DNA of 64,000 nucleotides from Aneurinibacillus uraniidurans (GCF_028471905.1 NZ_CP116902.1:2454501-2518500), one strand, 5' to 3'; shown: positions 43,595-54,495, numbered from the stretch's first letter. Notes: generated by a model not told the origin, from the sequence alone. A program made the numbers and translations.

Positions 43595-46456
43595 TTACGG
43601 TTTGTCCAGCCAATCTGCAATATCATCAAGCAGTTCTGTGGTGGGTTTCGTTAATACGGTCGTTTCCGGAAGTGACTGTAGGAACAGCCGCCCGTAGCGT
43701 GCCTCAACAATGCGGCGGTCATACACCAGTACGACACCACGGTCAGTACTCGTACGAATCAGACGCCCAAATCCTTGTTTGAAACGAATAACAGCTTGCG
43801 GAACTGAAAGCTGCATAAAAGCATTTTTCCGCTCTGCCTCAAGCTGCTGATTGCGTGCTTCCGTGAGCGGGTGATTAGGCGGCACGAACGGCAGGCGAAC
43901 GATCGCCACACAGGACAGGTCCTCTCCTGGAATATCGATACCTTCCCAGAAGCTACTTGTACCGAGCAGCACACACGCCTCAAGCGTTCGGAACTGCTTT
44001 GTCAGCTTCGTTCGACTTCCTCCATCGACCCCGTGGCCAAGCACACTAATGTCAGCTTCTTTGAGCCGTTCCTTAAGCGGTTCGTACACGACCTTTAGCA
44101 TCGAATACGATGTAAATAGTACAAGCATCCGCCCGCGTGTCGTAATAGCTACTTGTGCAAGCGAGTCAATCAGCGCCTGGACAAACTGTGCTTCTGACGA
44201 ACCTTTGATGCTTGGAATATCGCTTGGAATACAAACAAGTGTCTGCTCTTTATAATGAAAAGGAGAAGCAAGCATAGCTGTGTCCATGCTGCCTTCTGCC
44301 AGCAAGTCCGCAAGCCCGAGCCGATCTGACGCATAACGAAACGATGACTGAACGCTCAAAGTAGCGGATGTTAACACAACACTTTCCTTTTTATCAAAAA
44401 ACAGTTCACGCAGCGTGCCGGATACATCAATCGGTACGCGGTGCAAATATATGCCGCGTCGGGTACTGCTGCGCACATCCAGTTCAATCCAGTATACATA
44501 CTCGTCATCGTTCTGCAATACCATATTGTGCAGCAGTTCTGCATACGACTGGCAGTCTTTGCATACACCGCCCAGGTCTGTCAGCAGCCCGCGCATGTCA
44601 GACGGCGCATCATCGCCATGAATCCCGGCATAAATCAGTTCTAGCTTACGCCCGACATCAAGCAGCATATCGACGCCGTTGCGCACCGCCGATACAGCAG
44701 CGCGTCCAAAGCGGCTATTCAAATCATCCGGCTTGTAGCGCATAACCGTATGACCGACTTCCTCCGCTTCTCTGGCACGCTGATACGACCACTGGTACAG
44801 CATCTGATACATCTCACGCATCGTATCCTTTGCTTCACGCACAAGCTGGTATGCCGTCTCAATCGCATGTTTGCTTTCTTCATAACTTCCTTGATCCCAC
44901 GCTTGAACCGCTATCTCCACTTCTTCAAGCAGGCCCACTCCTTTATCAGGATGGAGGCGGGCAAGCATGCCCTCTACCTGATAGGAAGATACCATGTCCC
45001 CAAGATGATGGCTTGCCACTTCTTCAAAATGATGGGCCTCATCAATCACAGCATACCCATACGCCGGCAAAATCCGGTGCTCAGCGTGCATATCTGTAAA
45101 CAACAACGAGTGATTCGTAACGATAACCTCAGCCTGCTGAGCCCGTCGCCGTGCCTGATGATAATAGCAACGGGAAAACCATTGGCACTGGCGGTTCAAA
45201 CACGAGTTCGAATCGCTCTGCACCTGCTTCCAGTACACTTGCCCACCAGATGGCAGGCTAATTCCCTCCGCATCCCCGGTTTCCGTCTCTGTCAGCCATA
45301 CAAGCATCTGCGATTTACTTAGCTGCACGTCATAATTATCTTGCGTCTCCTCTAGGCTGTGTGCAAATTTGCGCATACATACGTAGTTGTTCCGCCCTTT
45401 GAGCACCGAGATGCGTGGTGCATCCTCGCCAAAAATCGCTGTCAAAATCGGCAAATCCCGGTCATACATCTGTTCTTGCAACTGAATCGTATGCGTAGAG
45501 ATAACGACTTTTTCCTGCTGCTGTTTCGCCCAGTATACAGCAGGGATTAAATACGCCAGTGATTTTCCTGTACCCGTGCCCGCTTCAACAAGCAGATGCC
45601 GCCCTGATTCAAACGATTCATACACTTGTTTCATCATCGTCACCTGTGCCGGACGCAGTTCGAATCCGGGCATGTACGCAGCAAGTGCTCCATCTTCCCC
45701 AAACAATCCATCCACAAACGAAAGAAAATCACCATCTAAGGCAAGCGGACTATCCGTTAGGCGCTCGGTCCCCAGTCTGCGCTTCAGACAAATCTGATGA
45801 ACGGCTTCCAGCATCTCCCCTGGTTCATATTCTCCCGCTCTCACTTTGGCCTGCTCTACATCAGCAAGCAAACTCTCGATATCTGAATGGAAAGATCGAC
45901 TCATCTGACGGAGCCGCTGAATGGTTAGAAGTGGCAAGCTTCTGAGTTTTTTAAGTAAATGTAGCAAAATATACGCCGTTGCTTCCGCATCAGAATCCGC
46001 CTGATGAGGTCGATCGTGCATAATATCAAGACCCACCGCCAAGTCGGACAGCCGATATCCCTCTTGTGCCGGCAGCAAAAGCCGAGAGAGCTCGACGGTA
46101 TCGAGTAAAGGGCCTGTGAATGAACGATAGCCTGCATCGGCCAATGCATTCTGTAGAAAGGAAAGATCGAAGAAAACATTATGGGCGACAAACACCGCCC
46201 CATCAAGCATTTTTAACAGCTGTGGAAGCACGTCTTCGATACGCGGTGCATCTGCCACCATCTCATCTGTAATTCCTGTCAGCTTTTCAATAAAAGGAGA
46301 AATGGTCACTTCCGGATTGACAAGCGAAGCAAACCGGTCGACAATCTCGCCGTCTCGTACAAGTACCGCCCCGATCTGAATAATTCGATCTCCTTCTTTC
46401 GGACGATTACCTGTCGTTTCAAAATCGACCACCGCAAAAGTATTCAAACGTTTCAC
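43595..46456 (-). CDS. dinG: DinG-type helicase with N-terminal 3'-5' exonuclease domain
   Basis: At 953 residues this fuses a DEDDh exonuclease domain (VVDFETTG at 9-16; AHNVFFDLSFL; HQADSDAEATAY) to an XPD/DinG-like superfamily 2 helicase (Walker A EAGTGTGKSLAYL; DEAHHFEEVA; GTSSFWEGIDIPGE; FGRLIRTSTDRGVV). A cysteine group (SCLNRQCQWFSRCYY plus an earlier YVCMRKF) sits where Fe-S ligands lie in relatives. In Bacillus-type DinG the exonuclease, not the helicase, is known to be active. The start is GTG at 46456 with a modest AAGAGGTAGAG site. Confidence 0.93.
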   Translation of the reverse strand: MKRLNTFAVVDFETTGNRPKEGDRIIQIGAVLVRDGEIVDRFASLVNPEVTISPFIEKLTGITDEMVADAPRIEDVLPQLLKMLDGAVFVAHNVFFDLSFLQNALADAGYRSFTGPLLDTVELSRLLLPAQEGYRLSDLAVGLDIMHDRPHQADSDAEATAYILLHLLKKLRSLPLLTIQRLRQMSRSFHSDIESLLADVEQAKVRAGEYEPGEMLEAVHQICLKRRLGTERLTDSPLALDGDFLSFVDGLFGEDGALAAYMPGFELRPAQVTMMKQVYESFESGRHLLVEAGTGTGKSLAYLIPAVYWAKQQQEKVVISTHTIQLQEQMYDRDLPILTAIFGEDAPRISVLKGRNNYVCMRKFAHSLEETQDNYDVQLSKSQMLVWLTETETGDAEGISLPSGGQVYWKQVQSDSNSCLNRQCQWFSRCYYHQARRRAQQAEVIVTNHSLLFTDMHAEHRILPAYGYAVIDEAHHFEEVASHHLGDMVSSYQVEGMLARLHPDKGVGLLEEVEIAVQAWDQGSYEESKHAIETAYQLVREAKDTMREMYQMLYQWSYQRAREAEEVGHTVMRYKPDDLNSRFGRAAVSAVRNGVDMLLDVGRKLELIYAGIHGDDAPSDMRGLLTDLGGVCKDCQSYAELLHNMVLQNDDEYVYWIELDVRSSTRRGIYLHRVPIDVSGTLRELFFDKKESVVLTSATLSVQSSFRYASDRLGLADLLAEGSMDTAMLASPFHYKEQTLVCIPSDIPSIKGSSEAQFVQALIDSLAQVAITTRGRMLVLFTSYSMLKVVYEPLKERLKEADISVLGHGVDGGSRTKLTKQFRTLEACVLLGTSSFWEGIDIPGEDLSCVAIVRLPFVPPNHPLTEARNQQLEAERKNAFMQLSVPQAVIRFKQGFGRLIRTSTDRGVVLVYDRRIVEARYGRLFLQSLPETTVLTKPTTELLDDIADWLDKP

Positions 46457-46506
46457 CTCTACCTCTTGTTCCCTTATTATTTTCTATTACTTAAAGCAGA
46501 AGTGCA

Positions 46507-46561
46507 ATAAAAAGAAGCAGGAAACTTGCCTCTTATGACCAAAATTGCCATGCTTCCTGCT
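46507..46561 (-). terminator. Terminator overlapping the end of the TPR gene
   Basis: AGCAGGAA (46516-46523) pairs with TTCCTGCT (46554-46561); the minus strand then has TCTTTTTATT. The TPR stop codon (46533) lies inside the loop, so the stem includes the last codons. Confidence 0.6.
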
Positions 46562-47936
46562 GTTTTCCGCTTGTATAATGAACAAATCCAGCATACAATT
46601 CACTCTCTGGAATCATCCCGCTCTCTTTGCTGGCGGTAAAATGACGCAGCGCATCCGCCCCCCGTCCTTCGGCAAGCGCAATGCGACCAAGATGATAATG
46701 TCCAAGCGAACGCACATCCTCGTCTTCGTGTTCAAGCAATGCTTCACTCATTGCAAGCGCCTCCTTCATCCGGTGCGCCCGCAATAACAGCTCGATGCGT
46801 CCGGCCCGTGCGAGTGGATAGGCATACTCCTGCTCAATCCGCTGAAAAATACGGTCGGCCCGTTCGTAATCTCCATTCTCAAGTAAAACCCATGCATACG
46901 AACAAGCATAATCTGGCCGCTTAGGCGCAAGTGTAAGCGCATACTGTAAATACAGGGCAGCCTGTACCTCACGCTTCTCCTGCCAGAGCGACCAGCCAAG
47001 CCCGTGCCATACATCGGCGTCATCCCGTCGTCTTGTAAGAAGTTCCCGATAGCAGCGCACCGCATCCGTATACCGATGCAGCTGTTCATACATATGGGCA
47101 ATATCATCCTGCTGGTCTGCCGCAAGTGTAAGCGACTCAGCCAAACCAAGCAGCTCAGCCGCACGATCCGGCTGCTTCTCTTCCACATAACAAGTCGCAA
47201 GAAGCAGGAGAACATCCGCATCCGGATCAGCTTCATCAAGCAATGGTTTCGCTGCTTCTACTGCATCCCGGAAACGACCAGCGTGGGCCAGTACAAGGGC
47301 ATAATTATACCGGGCATCTGCAAAAGCCGGATACGTTGCCAACGCCTGCTCGAACAGCACAAGACTTTGCTCGATTTGCCCATCCAATGCGGCCATACAA
47401 CCGAGCGCACTTGCGGAAGCCGCTTGAATAAAAGCATGACTGCTCGTCTGGAGTAACAGGCGGAACTGCGCAGCTGCCACATCCTGATGACGAGACAACC
47501 AAAAGCCAAAGGCAAGATACAGACGTGCTATCTCCATATCAGGCGCCTCCTCGACTACACCAGCAAACGACTGTACAGCCTGCTCATACATCGACAATGT
47601 AAAATACCCCTGTCCCTGGCGAAACCGCATAGCAAGTGGACGAGACAAATAAATTTCGCTATGTGAGCTAGAAGGAGACTCTCTCTCATCGATTGCTCCT
47701 GCTTCACCCGATGCAAAGTACACTTCCTCGTTTTCCTCCTGTTCAAAAGCCCGCTGCACACCGACCAACTTCTCCTCAAACCGGAGCCATTCCTCCACAA
47801 TCCGGTCACTTGCCGCACGCAAATGTAATACTTCTAAATACAGCGCCTGTCTGCACTCGGAGTTTGCTTGTTTCATCGCTCCTTCAATTTTGACAAGCTG
47901 TTCGATTAGCGTAGAAAAATAATGGGTAAGCAGCAT
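46533..47936 (-). CDS. Tetratricopeptide-repeat protein
   Basis: The 467-residue soluble protein consists mainly of TPR-like helix pairs (GYFTLSMYEQAVQSFAGVVE; ALATYPAFADARYNYALVLA; WHGLGWSLWQEKREVQAALY; YAWVLLENGDYERADRIFQR), with a short N-terminal helical segment. It probably acts as a binding scaffold; the partner is unknown. The start at 47936 has AAAGGTGG upstream. It lies between panD and dinG with terminators on both sides. Confidence 0.82.
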   Translation of the reverse strand: MLLTHYFSTLIEQLVKIEGAMKQANSECRQALYLEVLHLRAASDRIVEEWLRFEEKLVGVQRAFEQEENEEVYFASGEAGAIDERESPSSSHSEIYLSRPLAMRFRQGQGYFTLSMYEQAVQSFAGVVEEAPDMEIARLYLAFGFWLSRHQDVAAAQFRLLLQTSSHAFIQAASASALGCMAALDGQIEQSLVLFEQALATYPAFADARYNYALVLAHAGRFRDAVEAAKPLLDEADPDADVLLLLATCYVEEKQPDRAAELLGLAESLTLAADQQDDIAHMYEQLHRYTDAVRCYRELLTRRRDDADVWHGLGWSLWQEKREVQAALYLQYALTLAPKRPDYACSYAWVLLENGDYERADRIFQRIEQEYAYPLARAGRIELLLRAHRMKEALAMSEALLEHEDEDVRSLGHYHLGRIALAEGRGADALRHFTASKESGMIPESELYAGFVHYTSGKQQEAWQFWS

Positions 47937-48012
47937 ACAGATACCACCTTTCGCATTCACTTGTGAATACTTTCAGTGTGTCTCCTAGAAGAGAAGGTAT
48001 GCGCTTATAAGC

Positions 48013-48041
48013 AAAAGGGACTGTCCCATTTAGACAGCCCC
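48013..48041 (-). terminator. Terminator of panB-panC-panD
   Basis: Minus-strand GGGGCTGTC-N7-GACAGTCCC followed by TTTTGC. Confidence 0.75.
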
Positions 48042-48061
48042 TCTTCGTAGAACGTATTTAC

Positions 48062-48445
48062 TTACAGCACAGTCGCATGAATTTCTTCACCGATCATCTG
48101 AGAAATTCGATTATTTTCATCCATGATCGCTACTTTCGGCTTATACGCGCGAGCATCCACATCCGTCATCATCGCGTATGCAATGATAATCACAATATCA
48201 CCTGGCTGTACAAGACGGGCCGCTGCACCATTCAGACAGATCACGCCACTGCCGCGTTCGCCTTCGATTACATACGTTTCCAGGCGAGCACCATTGTTGT
48301 TGTTCACGATCTGCACTTTCTCATTCGGCAAAATGTCAACCGCATCCATAATATCACGGTCAATCGTAATACTACCTACATAGTTTAAATTTGCCTCTGT
48401 AACAGTAGCACGGTGAATTTTAGATTTCATCATCGTACGGAACAT
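48062..48445 (-). CDS. panD: Aspartate 1-decarboxylase proenzyme
   Basis: The 127-residue protein makes beta-alanine. The autocleavage site is G24-S25 ([10 protein letters not shown]), which gives the pyruvoyl cofactor on the new N-terminus. A full-length C-terminal part ([20 protein letters not shown]) is present. GAAGGAGGAAAG precedes the ATG, and the gene overlaps panC by 16 bp. It supplies beta-alanine to PanC. Confidence 0.96.
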   Translation of the reverse strand: MFRTMMKSKIHRATVTEANLNYVGSITIDRDIMDAVDILPNEKVQIVNNNNGARLETYVIEGERGSGVICLNGAAARLVQPGDIVIIIAYAMMTDVDARAYKPKVAIMDENNRISQMIGEEIHATVL

Positions 48446-49299
48446 ACGCTTTCCTCCTTCGCAACCTCAACCAGTATGTTATCAATGAGACGGGTAGTTC
48501 CAAACCGGACCGCCAGCGCAATTAGACAGGTGCCTTCGAGTTCATCCGTAAGCTGCAAATCCGGATACGTCCGCAGCTCGATATAATCAATTTCAGCAAG
48601 CGAGCTTGTGCTAATTACCGCCTCCATCGCCTGACGCAATACCGCTGTATTACGTTCACCGTCTGCAAGCAATTGTCGTGCTTCTGTAAGAGCACGGGAC
48701 AATACAAGCGCCTGCGTGCGTGCTTCTTCCGAGAGATATACATTACGTGAGCTTAAGGCTAATCCATCTGCTTCCCGCACAATCGGACACGGAATCACTT
48801 CCACCTGCATATTGAGATCACGTACCATCTGCATAATAACCGCAACTTGCTGTGCATCTTTCATACCGAAAAATGCATAATCCGGATTTACAATGTTCAA
48901 CAACTTCATCACAACCGTTGCCACACCATCAAAGTGCCCAGGGCGAGAAGCTCCGCACAGCGCATCCGTAATCTCGTGCACGGATACGATCGTGCGGCTC
49001 CCTGTCGGATACATCTCTTCAACCGACGGGAAGAACAACAAATCCACACCTGCCTCGGCTGCCAGCTGGCTGTCACGCTCTAAATCGCGCGGATAACTGT
49101 CAAGATCTTCATTCGGACCAAATTGAAGCGGATTTACAAAAATACTCATCACCACAAAATCAGCTGTCTCTCGTGCCTTTTTGACAAGGCTGATATGACC
49201 TTCATGCAAGTACCCCATCGTCGGAACGAAACCGATTTTGTTCGGGCGAATATTTTTCAGCGCTGTGCGCAGTTCCTGAATGGTTGAGACCGTTCTCAT
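48430..49299 (-). CDS. panC: Pantothenate synthetase
   Basis: The 289-residue enzyme condenses pantoate and beta-alanine with ATP. The nucleotidyl-transferase HIGH-type motif is [14 protein letters not shown] and the KMSKS-like region is [10 protein letters not shown]. Pantoate-binding [13 protein letters not shown] is also visible. It overlaps panB by 4 bp and panD by 16 bp, so the three are a tight operon. Confidence 0.96.
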   Translation of the reverse strand: MRTVSTIQELRTALKNIRPNKIGFVPTMGYLHEGHISLVKKARETADFVVMSIFVNPLQFGPNEDLDSYPRDLERDSQLAAEAGVDLLFFPSVEEMYPTGSRTIVSVHEITDALCGASRPGHFDGVATVVMKLLNIVNPDYAFFGMKDAQQVAVIMQMVRDLNMQVEVIPCPIVREADGLALSSRNVYLSEEARTQALVLSRALTEARQLLADGERNTAVLRQAMEAVISTSSLAEIDYIELRTYPDLQLTDELEGTCLIALAVRFGTTRLIDNILVEVAKEESVCSVR

Positions 49300-50153
49300 T
49301 GTTTGACACCTTCTCCGTATAATTGTTCAATCACTTCTTCTTTGATCGTAAATGTATGCTCGGCTGCCGGAAACGCCCGGGTACGTACTTCATGCGCATA
49401 CTGTGCAATCGCCTGATGTATGATGGCCCCTGCTTCACCGTACCGCTTCACAAACTTCGGCACATGGCCTCCACCATACCCGAGAATATCATGATAAACA
49501 AGCACCTGGCCATCACAACCCACACCCGCTCCAATCCCAATGGTTGGAATAGAGAGCTGCTTCGAAATGAGTGTCGCAAGCTGCTCAGGTACGCATTCCA
49601 TCACAAGTGCGAACACCCCTGCTTCTTCCAACGCTTTCGCATCGTCAAGTAATTTTTGGGCAGCTTCTGGTGTTTTGCCCTGTACTTTATAGCCGCCAAG
49701 CTGATGAACCGATTGTGGCGTTAATCCAATATGACCAACAACCGGGATACCTGCCTGTGTACAGCGGCGAATGAGTGGTGCAAGCTCTGCACCGCCTTCA
49801 ATTTTAACGGCTTTCGCCAGACCTTCCTGCATGATGCGGCCCGCATTGCGCAGCGTCTCTTCTATCGTGCCGTGGTATGTCAAAAACGGGAGATCCGTAA
49901 CAACAAATGCCCGACTAGCCCCACGGGTAACCGCTTTCGTATGATGAATCATGTCATCAAGTGTAACAGGAATCGTCGAGTCATAGCCGAGGACGACCAT
50001 TCCAAGCGAGTCACCCACTAGAATCATATCTACCCCCGCTTCTTCTGCTATCTTCGCGGACGGATAGTCGTACGCTGTCAGCATAACGATCTTCTCACCA
50101 TTCTTTTTTTGTTCTTTCAGTGATGCCGTTGTTATAGGCTTTGTGCTTGCCAT
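49296..50153 (-). CDS. panB: 3-methyl-2-oxobutanoate hydroxymethyltransferase
   Basis: The 285-residue TIM-barrel enzyme makes ketopantoate from 2-oxoisovalerate and methylene-THF. Conserved blocks are [39 protein letters not shown] and [32 protein letters not shown] precedes the ATG. It is the first gene of panBCD and is preceded by the birA terminator. Confidence 0.97.
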   Translation of the reverse strand: MASTKPITTASLKEQKKNGEKIVMLTAYDYPSAKIAEEAGVDMILVGDSLGMVVLGYDSTIPVTLDDMIHHTKAVTRGASRAFVVTDLPFLTYHGTIEETLRNAGRIMQEGLAKAVKIEGGAELAPLIRRCTQAGIPVVGHIGLTPQSVHQLGGYKVQGKTPEAAQKLLDDAKALEEAGVFALVMECVPEQLATLISKQLSIPTIGIGAGVGCDGQVLVYHDILGYGGGHVPKFVKRYGEAGAIIHQAIAQYAHEVRTRAFPAAEHTFTIKEEVIEQLYGEGVKQ

Positions 50154-50211
50154 TCATTCATTCCTCCTTGTACAATGTGAGCGATGAAGGGAGGTCAACA
50201 TGCACCCATAT

Positions 50212-50239
50212 AAAAAGCGCCTTCCGCACAGGAAGACGC
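50212..50239 (-). terminator. Terminator between birA and panB
   Basis: Minus-strand GCGTCTTCC-TGTGC-GGAAGGCGC (one G-T pair) followed by TTTTTATAT. A second, weaker hairpin around an AGGCATGCCT palindrome with a T7 tail lies at about 50338-50360. The 280-bp birA-panB gap otherwise shows no gene on the minus strand. Confidence 0.72.
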
Positions 50240-50434
50240 ATCATATCCACATTCGTCATGGGCATGCTTGTCCTCTGTCTCGGTCCTTATCGGCTCAGAG
50301 CAGATTTGCATTACGTATTTATAAATGATTCCAAAAATAAAAAAAGGCATGCCTGGTGCCGTTCATATGATACAGCCCTGACATCCCCATTATAAAACAA
50401 CTTCAAAATAAACCGCAATGCTTTTGCGTTCAAC

Positions 50435-51412
50435 TCAAGCGTGTACTTCTACATCCGCTGCGTACACGTTAGTCAGTTCACCATCATCTTTTCGCACCAG
50501 CAATACGCCCGAATCATCAATACCTTCCGCCACACCTGTAAACGAACCGTGCAGCGTACGAATGGTAACTCGCTTGCCGATTGTAATGGCACATGCTTCC
50601 CAGCGCTTGCGAATCGGCGCAAACCCTTCAGCTATATACAGATCGTACAACTCTTCTAAACGGCGCAGCACCTCCTGAATGAGCGGCACACGACGCAGCG
50701 GTTCTCCTTTCACGATACGAAGCGATGTTGCTACTCCCAATACATCTTCTGGAAACTGTTCCGGCAGCGTATTTACATTAATCCCCATCCCGATGATCAG
50801 CCAGTTGATGCGGTCCGCTTCGGCATTAAGTTCTGTCAAAATGCCGCAGATTTTTTTTCCATCTATGAGCACATCGTTCGGCCACTTAATCTCAGCTGGA
50901 ATCCCATAAGTCGCACGAACCGCTTCGACAATCGCTACCGCCGCCAGAAGAGTCAGCTGTGGGCAGCGCTGCAGTTCAAGCTCCGGGCGTAACAGCAAAC
51001 TCATCGAGATGCTTGTACCTGGCGGTGAATGCCACACGCGTCCGAGGCGTCCCTTGCCACCTGTCTGGGTGTCTGCGACAACAAGCGTTCCCTCAGGCGC
51101 TCCTTCTTTAGCCAGCTCCTGGCACCGATTCTGCGTGGAATCAATCTCAGTATAGTAATGAATATGCTGGCCGAAAACTTGTGTGGCAAGCCCGACTTTA
51201 ATTTCTTCTGCAATCATCACATCCGGTGTCGATAGCAGACGATATCCTGCACGACGCACCGCTTCAAATACATAGCCTTCCTGACGCAGCTCCTCGATAT
51301 GCTTCCATACAGCGGTGCGCGAAACGCCCAACTGTTTACTAATCTCTTCTCCGGAAATAAACGCATCCCCGCTCTGTTTCAATAGCGCTAGCATTTTTTC
51401 ACGTATTGACAT
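50435..51412 (-). CDS. birA: Bifunctional biotin ligase/repressor BirA
   Basis: The 325-residue protein has an N-terminal winged HTH (ISGEEISKQLGVSRTAVWKH), the ligase domain with GKGRLGRVWHSPPG for biotinyl-AMP, IKWPNDVLIDGKKICGIL and a C-terminal SH3-like domain. It biotinylates acetyl-CoA carboxylase and represses biotin genes; its operator lies in front of bioY in this window. The start at 51412 has AAGGAGATTG upstream and lies inside the cca 3' end. Confidence 0.95.
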   Translation of the reverse strand: MSIREKMLALLKQSGDAFISGEEISKQLGVSRTAVWKHIEELRQEGYVFEAVRRAGYRLLSTPDVMIAEEIKVGLATQVFGQHIHYYTEIDSTQNRCQELAKEGAPEGTLVVADTQTGGKGRLGRVWHSPPGTSISMSLLLRPELELQRCPQLTLLAAVAIVEAVRATYGIPAEIKWPNDVLIDGKKICGILTELNAEADRINWLIIGMGINVNTLPEQFPEDVLGVATSLRIVKGEPLRRVPLIQEVLRRLEELYDLYIAEGFAPIRKRWEACAITIGKRVTIRTLHGSFTGVAEGIDDSGVLLVRKDDGELTNVYAADVEVHA

Positions 51413-52613
51413 CCACAATCTCCTTTGCCCGGATCAGAAGTCCCGCTCTTTCATTTGACCTCTGTCCCTCGTTTACTTCTTCCGCAAGCGCCATGAGCGT
51501 CTCTCGAATCCACGGTCCACCCCTGCGGGCAAGTTCTCGCTGCAGATCTGCTCCACTTACAGCAAGCTCGGTCAGCGTGTGGATGGCCATCTGCTCATAT
51601 TGTCTGCGCACTTCATCTACTAGAACGGCTTGTCCATTCAATACGTCTGCGACCGTTGCGGCACGCTCGACGACTGCAAGGCCGTTTTCGACAAGCAGCT
51701 TGCCAATCTCACGCTGATCAGGGCGGGTGCGCAGCACCTGCGCAATGCGCACGATCGATCCACACATCTGAATGAGTTTTTTCTCACACCGCAGCGCCCG
51801 AAGCACCGCAGACACTCGCTCTGTTTTTTCTACGCTCAAAAATAAATACGCCCAGCGCTCGGCTAACCCGGACAGACGCGTAATCGCGACAGGCTTCCAG
51901 TCTGTCGAACAAGTGACCAAAAGCTCATCAATCCCCGGCATATGTGCTGCAAGCCCTGTCGTAAGCACATCCTGAACGGCGCGAGACGCACCCGAAGCAG
52001 CAAGCGCCTTGTTCCATTCTGTCTGAATGCGCTCCACTGCTACATGACGAAGTGTCTCCGCCTGTTTACATACAGCTTTAAATGTCGATTCATCAATCAC
52101 AAACGCTAACTGGCTAGCAAACCGGATACAACGAAGCATACGAAGCGCATCCTCTGCAAACCGCTCCTCAGGACGTCCGACTGCTCGAATTACACCGCGT
52201 TGCAAATCCTCCTGTCCGCCAAACGGGTCGATTACTTCACCACGCAGCCCAAGCGCCATCGCATTCACCGTAAAATCCCGCCGGGCCAGATCTTCTTCAA
52301 TCTGATCCACAAACGCTACGCTATCCGGTCTCCTGTGATCGGCATAGCCGCTTTCGGTCCGATATGTGGTTACCTCAATGGGCACATCATCAATTAGCAC
52401 CGTAACGGTACCATGCTGCATGCCAGTTGGCACCGTACGGGCAAACAGGCGAATTACGTCTTCCGGGTGCGCTGACGTGGCGACATCGAGATCATGGACC
52501 TCTCGTCCTAAAATCGTGTCACGCACATAGCCGCCCACAAAATATGCCGTATATCCCGCTTTCTCAAGCGCTGTCAGCACCTGCTTCCCCGCTGTGAGCA
52601 CTCGCTCGTCCAT
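51399..52613 (-). CDS. cca: CCA-adding tRNA nucleotidyltransferase
   Basis: The 404-residue class II enzyme adds or repairs the tRNA 3' CCA. Motif A: GGYVRDTILGREVHDLDVAT (DxD at 41/43). Others: RRDFTVNAMALG and RPEERFAEDALRMLRCIRFA. The start has GGGAGGCGTAAGCTG upstream within bshA. It overlaps bshA by one base and birA by 14 bp. Confidence 0.95.
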   Translation of the reverse strand: MDERVLTAGKQVLTALEKAGYTAYFVGGYVRDTILGREVHDLDVATSAHPEDVIRLFARTVPTGMQHGTVTVLIDDVPIEVTTYRTESGYADHRRPDSVAFVDQIEEDLARRDFTVNAMALGLRGEVIDPFGGQEDLQRGVIRAVGRPEERFAEDALRMLRCIRFASQLAFVIDESTFKAVCKQAETLRHVAVERIQTEWNKALAASGASRAVQDVLTTGLAAHMPGIDELLVTCSTDWKPVAITRLSGLAERWAYLFLSVEKTERVSAVLRALRCEKKLIQMCGSIVRIAQVLRTRPDQREIGKLLVENGLAVVERAATVADVLNGQAVLVDEVRRQYEQMAIHTLTELAVSGADLQRELARRGGPWIRETLMALAEEVNEGQRSNERAGLLIRAKEIVDVNT

Positions 52614-53755
52614 CAGCTTACGCCTCCCGCTGAGTTGTCCTGCTTCAGCACCCGTCGATAAATCGCTTCGTACTGCTCTGTAATCGTAGTATGGCAGAAT
52701 GTATGATACGCCCGCTCAATCGACTGACGAGCAAACTTCTCATACATACCTGGATCAGATACAAGCTGAATCGCCCGAGCCGCCATACCATCTACATCCC
52801 CTATCGGCAGCACAAAGCCTGTTTCTCCATCCAACACAACTTCAGGAAGGCCGCCCGCATTACTTGAAATGACCGGCTTGCCGCACGCCATCGCTTCCAG
52901 CGCAACAAGTCCGAAGCTTTCCTGCGCAGACGGAAGCAGCAGCACATCTGCCATGGATAGCACACAGGCGATATCTTCCTGCTTACCCAGGTAAATAACG
53001 TCTTCATGTAAGCCAAGTGTATCACTTAGATTACGGACGACCGGCAGCTCTGGCCCTTCCCCAATCATCAACAACTTAGCCGGGATGCGCTTCCGGATGC
53101 GATGGAACGTATGAATCACGTCTTCAGGACGCTTCACCGACCGGAAATTAGAAATATGAATGAACACTTTTTCCCCGTTTGGTGCATACTCGTTCCGCAC
53201 CTCACACATATCACGCGGATAATATTCTCGCTTATCGATGAAGTTGTACACAAGATCAATCGGCTTCTCGACCTGAAGAACTTCCCGCGTCTGCTTGATG
53301 AGACTATTCGATACAGCCGTCACCGCATCACTATGCTCAATGCCAAAGCGGATCATATCTTTTAATGTATGATCATATCCAAGCACAGTAATATCCGTTC
53401 CATGCAACGTCGTGACCACTTTTAACTGATCGCCGACCATTTGCTTGGCCAAATACGCAGAGATCGCATGCGGTACCGCATAATGTACATGCAGAAGATC
53501 AAGCTTTTCCATCTTCGCCACCTCTGCCATCCGACTTGCCAGCGTCAAGTCATAAGGAGGGTATTGAAACACCGAATAACTGCTTACATCTACTTCATGA
53601 AAATAAATATTCCGGTAATACTTACCGAGGCGGAACGGCATCCCTGATGTAATAAAATGCACAATATGTCCGCGTTCAGCCAGCAGTTTTCCAAGCTCGG
53701 TTGCCAGAATACCGGAGCCGCCTACAGACGGATAGCATGTAATTCCAATTCTCAT
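52613..53755 (-). CDS. bshA: N-acetyl-alpha-D-glucosaminyl L-malate synthase
   Basis: The 380-residue GT-B glycosyltransferase (GT4) catalyses the first step of bacillithiol synthesis, joining GlcNAc from UDP-GlcNAc to malate. The family start reads MRIGITCYPSVGGSGILATE; EX7E-type residues lie in PSAQESFGLVALEAMACGKP. bshB1 is immediately upstream in the operon. Confidence 0.95.
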   Translation of the reverse strand: MRIGITCYPSVGGSGILATELGKLLAERGHIVHFITSGMPFRLGKYYRNIYFHEVDVSSYSVFQYPPYDLTLASRMAEVAKMEKLDLLHVHYAVPHAISAYLAKQMVGDQLKVVTTLHGTDITVLGYDHTLKDMIRFGIEHSDAVTAVSNSLIKQTREVLQVEKPIDLVYNFIDKREYYPRDMCEVRNEYAPNGEKVFIHISNFRSVKRPEDVIHTFHRIRKRIPAKLLMIGEGPELPVVRNLSDTLGLHEDVIYLGKQEDIACVLSMADVLLLPSAQESFGLVALEAMACGKPVISSNAGGLPEVVLDGETGFVLPIGDVDGMAARAIQLVSDPGMYEKFARQSIERAYHTFCHTTITEQYEAIYRRVLKQDNSAGGVS

Positions 53756-53778
53756 AATCGTTTGTCGTCCTTCCCCGT

Positions 53779-54495
53779 TTACAAAAAGCTCGGAAGCAAC
53801 AGCGGTGTCCGGCTTACGTATCCTTCTGCGTATGCCACACCTACATTCTGCCCAAACCCATACTCACGCGCCCGTACCCGCTCAAGATAGCCTGTTGTCA
53901 GCGGAGTTGCCACCGAACCTTCTTCCATCTCAAACTGCGAACGGTACGCGCCAAGCGCAGACATTTTCGCTTCCATCTCTTCACTAATATCAAGCAAAAA
54001 CTGCGGCTCTGTCTGACCGTTAATAAAATAAGCGAGATCATGTTCGACTTTATGAGTCGGCAGCGATACGGATTCGTTTGTTTCGTATTTGCGGATGCGT
54101 GCATTAAAGATCGCTTCCCGTACAAGCATGCTGCACATGCCATGATCAGGATGACGATCCTCCCAATATGGAGAAAGCACAACACGCGGTCGGTACAGTC
54201 GGATAACATGGGCAATCGCCCGGATTTGCTCCGGTACGAGCGCAAGCCCCCGATCTGGCAGTCCAAGTGTTAAACGGACATGCAGCCCGAGCGTACGGGC
54301 TGCTTCCGCTGCTTCCTGCTGTCTACGTTCTGGCGTTCCGTTTGATGACAATTCGGCATATGTCAGATCACAAATGCCGACTTTCTTTCCTTCTTTCGCC
54401 CATTTATGTAGAAGTCCTCCGGCGCCGATCTCCACATCATCGGGATGTGCGCCAAATGCGAGGGCATGGAGCGGTTCCTGGTGCTGATTATTCAT
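53779..54495 (-). CDS. bshB1: Bacillithiol pathway deacetylase BshB1
   Basis: The 238-residue zinc LmbE-like deacetylase has the [15 protein letters not shown] metal motif (HPDD) and a later [10 protein letters not shown]. It removes acetate from GlcNAc-malate. It overlaps mgsA by 4 bp and precedes bshA by 23 bp, the order seen in Bacillus. Confidence 0.93.
   Translation of the reverse strand: MNNQHQEPLHALAFGAHPDDVEIGAGGLLHKWAKEGKKVGICDLTYAELSSNGTPERRQQEAAEAARTLGLHVRLTLGLPDRGLALVPEQIRAIAHVIRLYRPRVVLSPYWEDRHPDHGMCSMLVREAIFNARIRKYETNESVSLPTHKVEHDLAYFINGQTEPQFLLDISEEMEAKMSALGAYRSQFEMEEGSVATPLTTGYLERVRAREYGFGQNVGVAYAEGYVSRTPLLLPSFL

Noticed and set aside
50200-50328. 42-aa histidine-rich plus-strand frame (HRKTHHIHIRHGHA) with GGGAGG upstream
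   Set aside because: It lies exactly over the minus-strand birA terminator and the panB leader, which explain the sequence. No promoter or terminator of its own.
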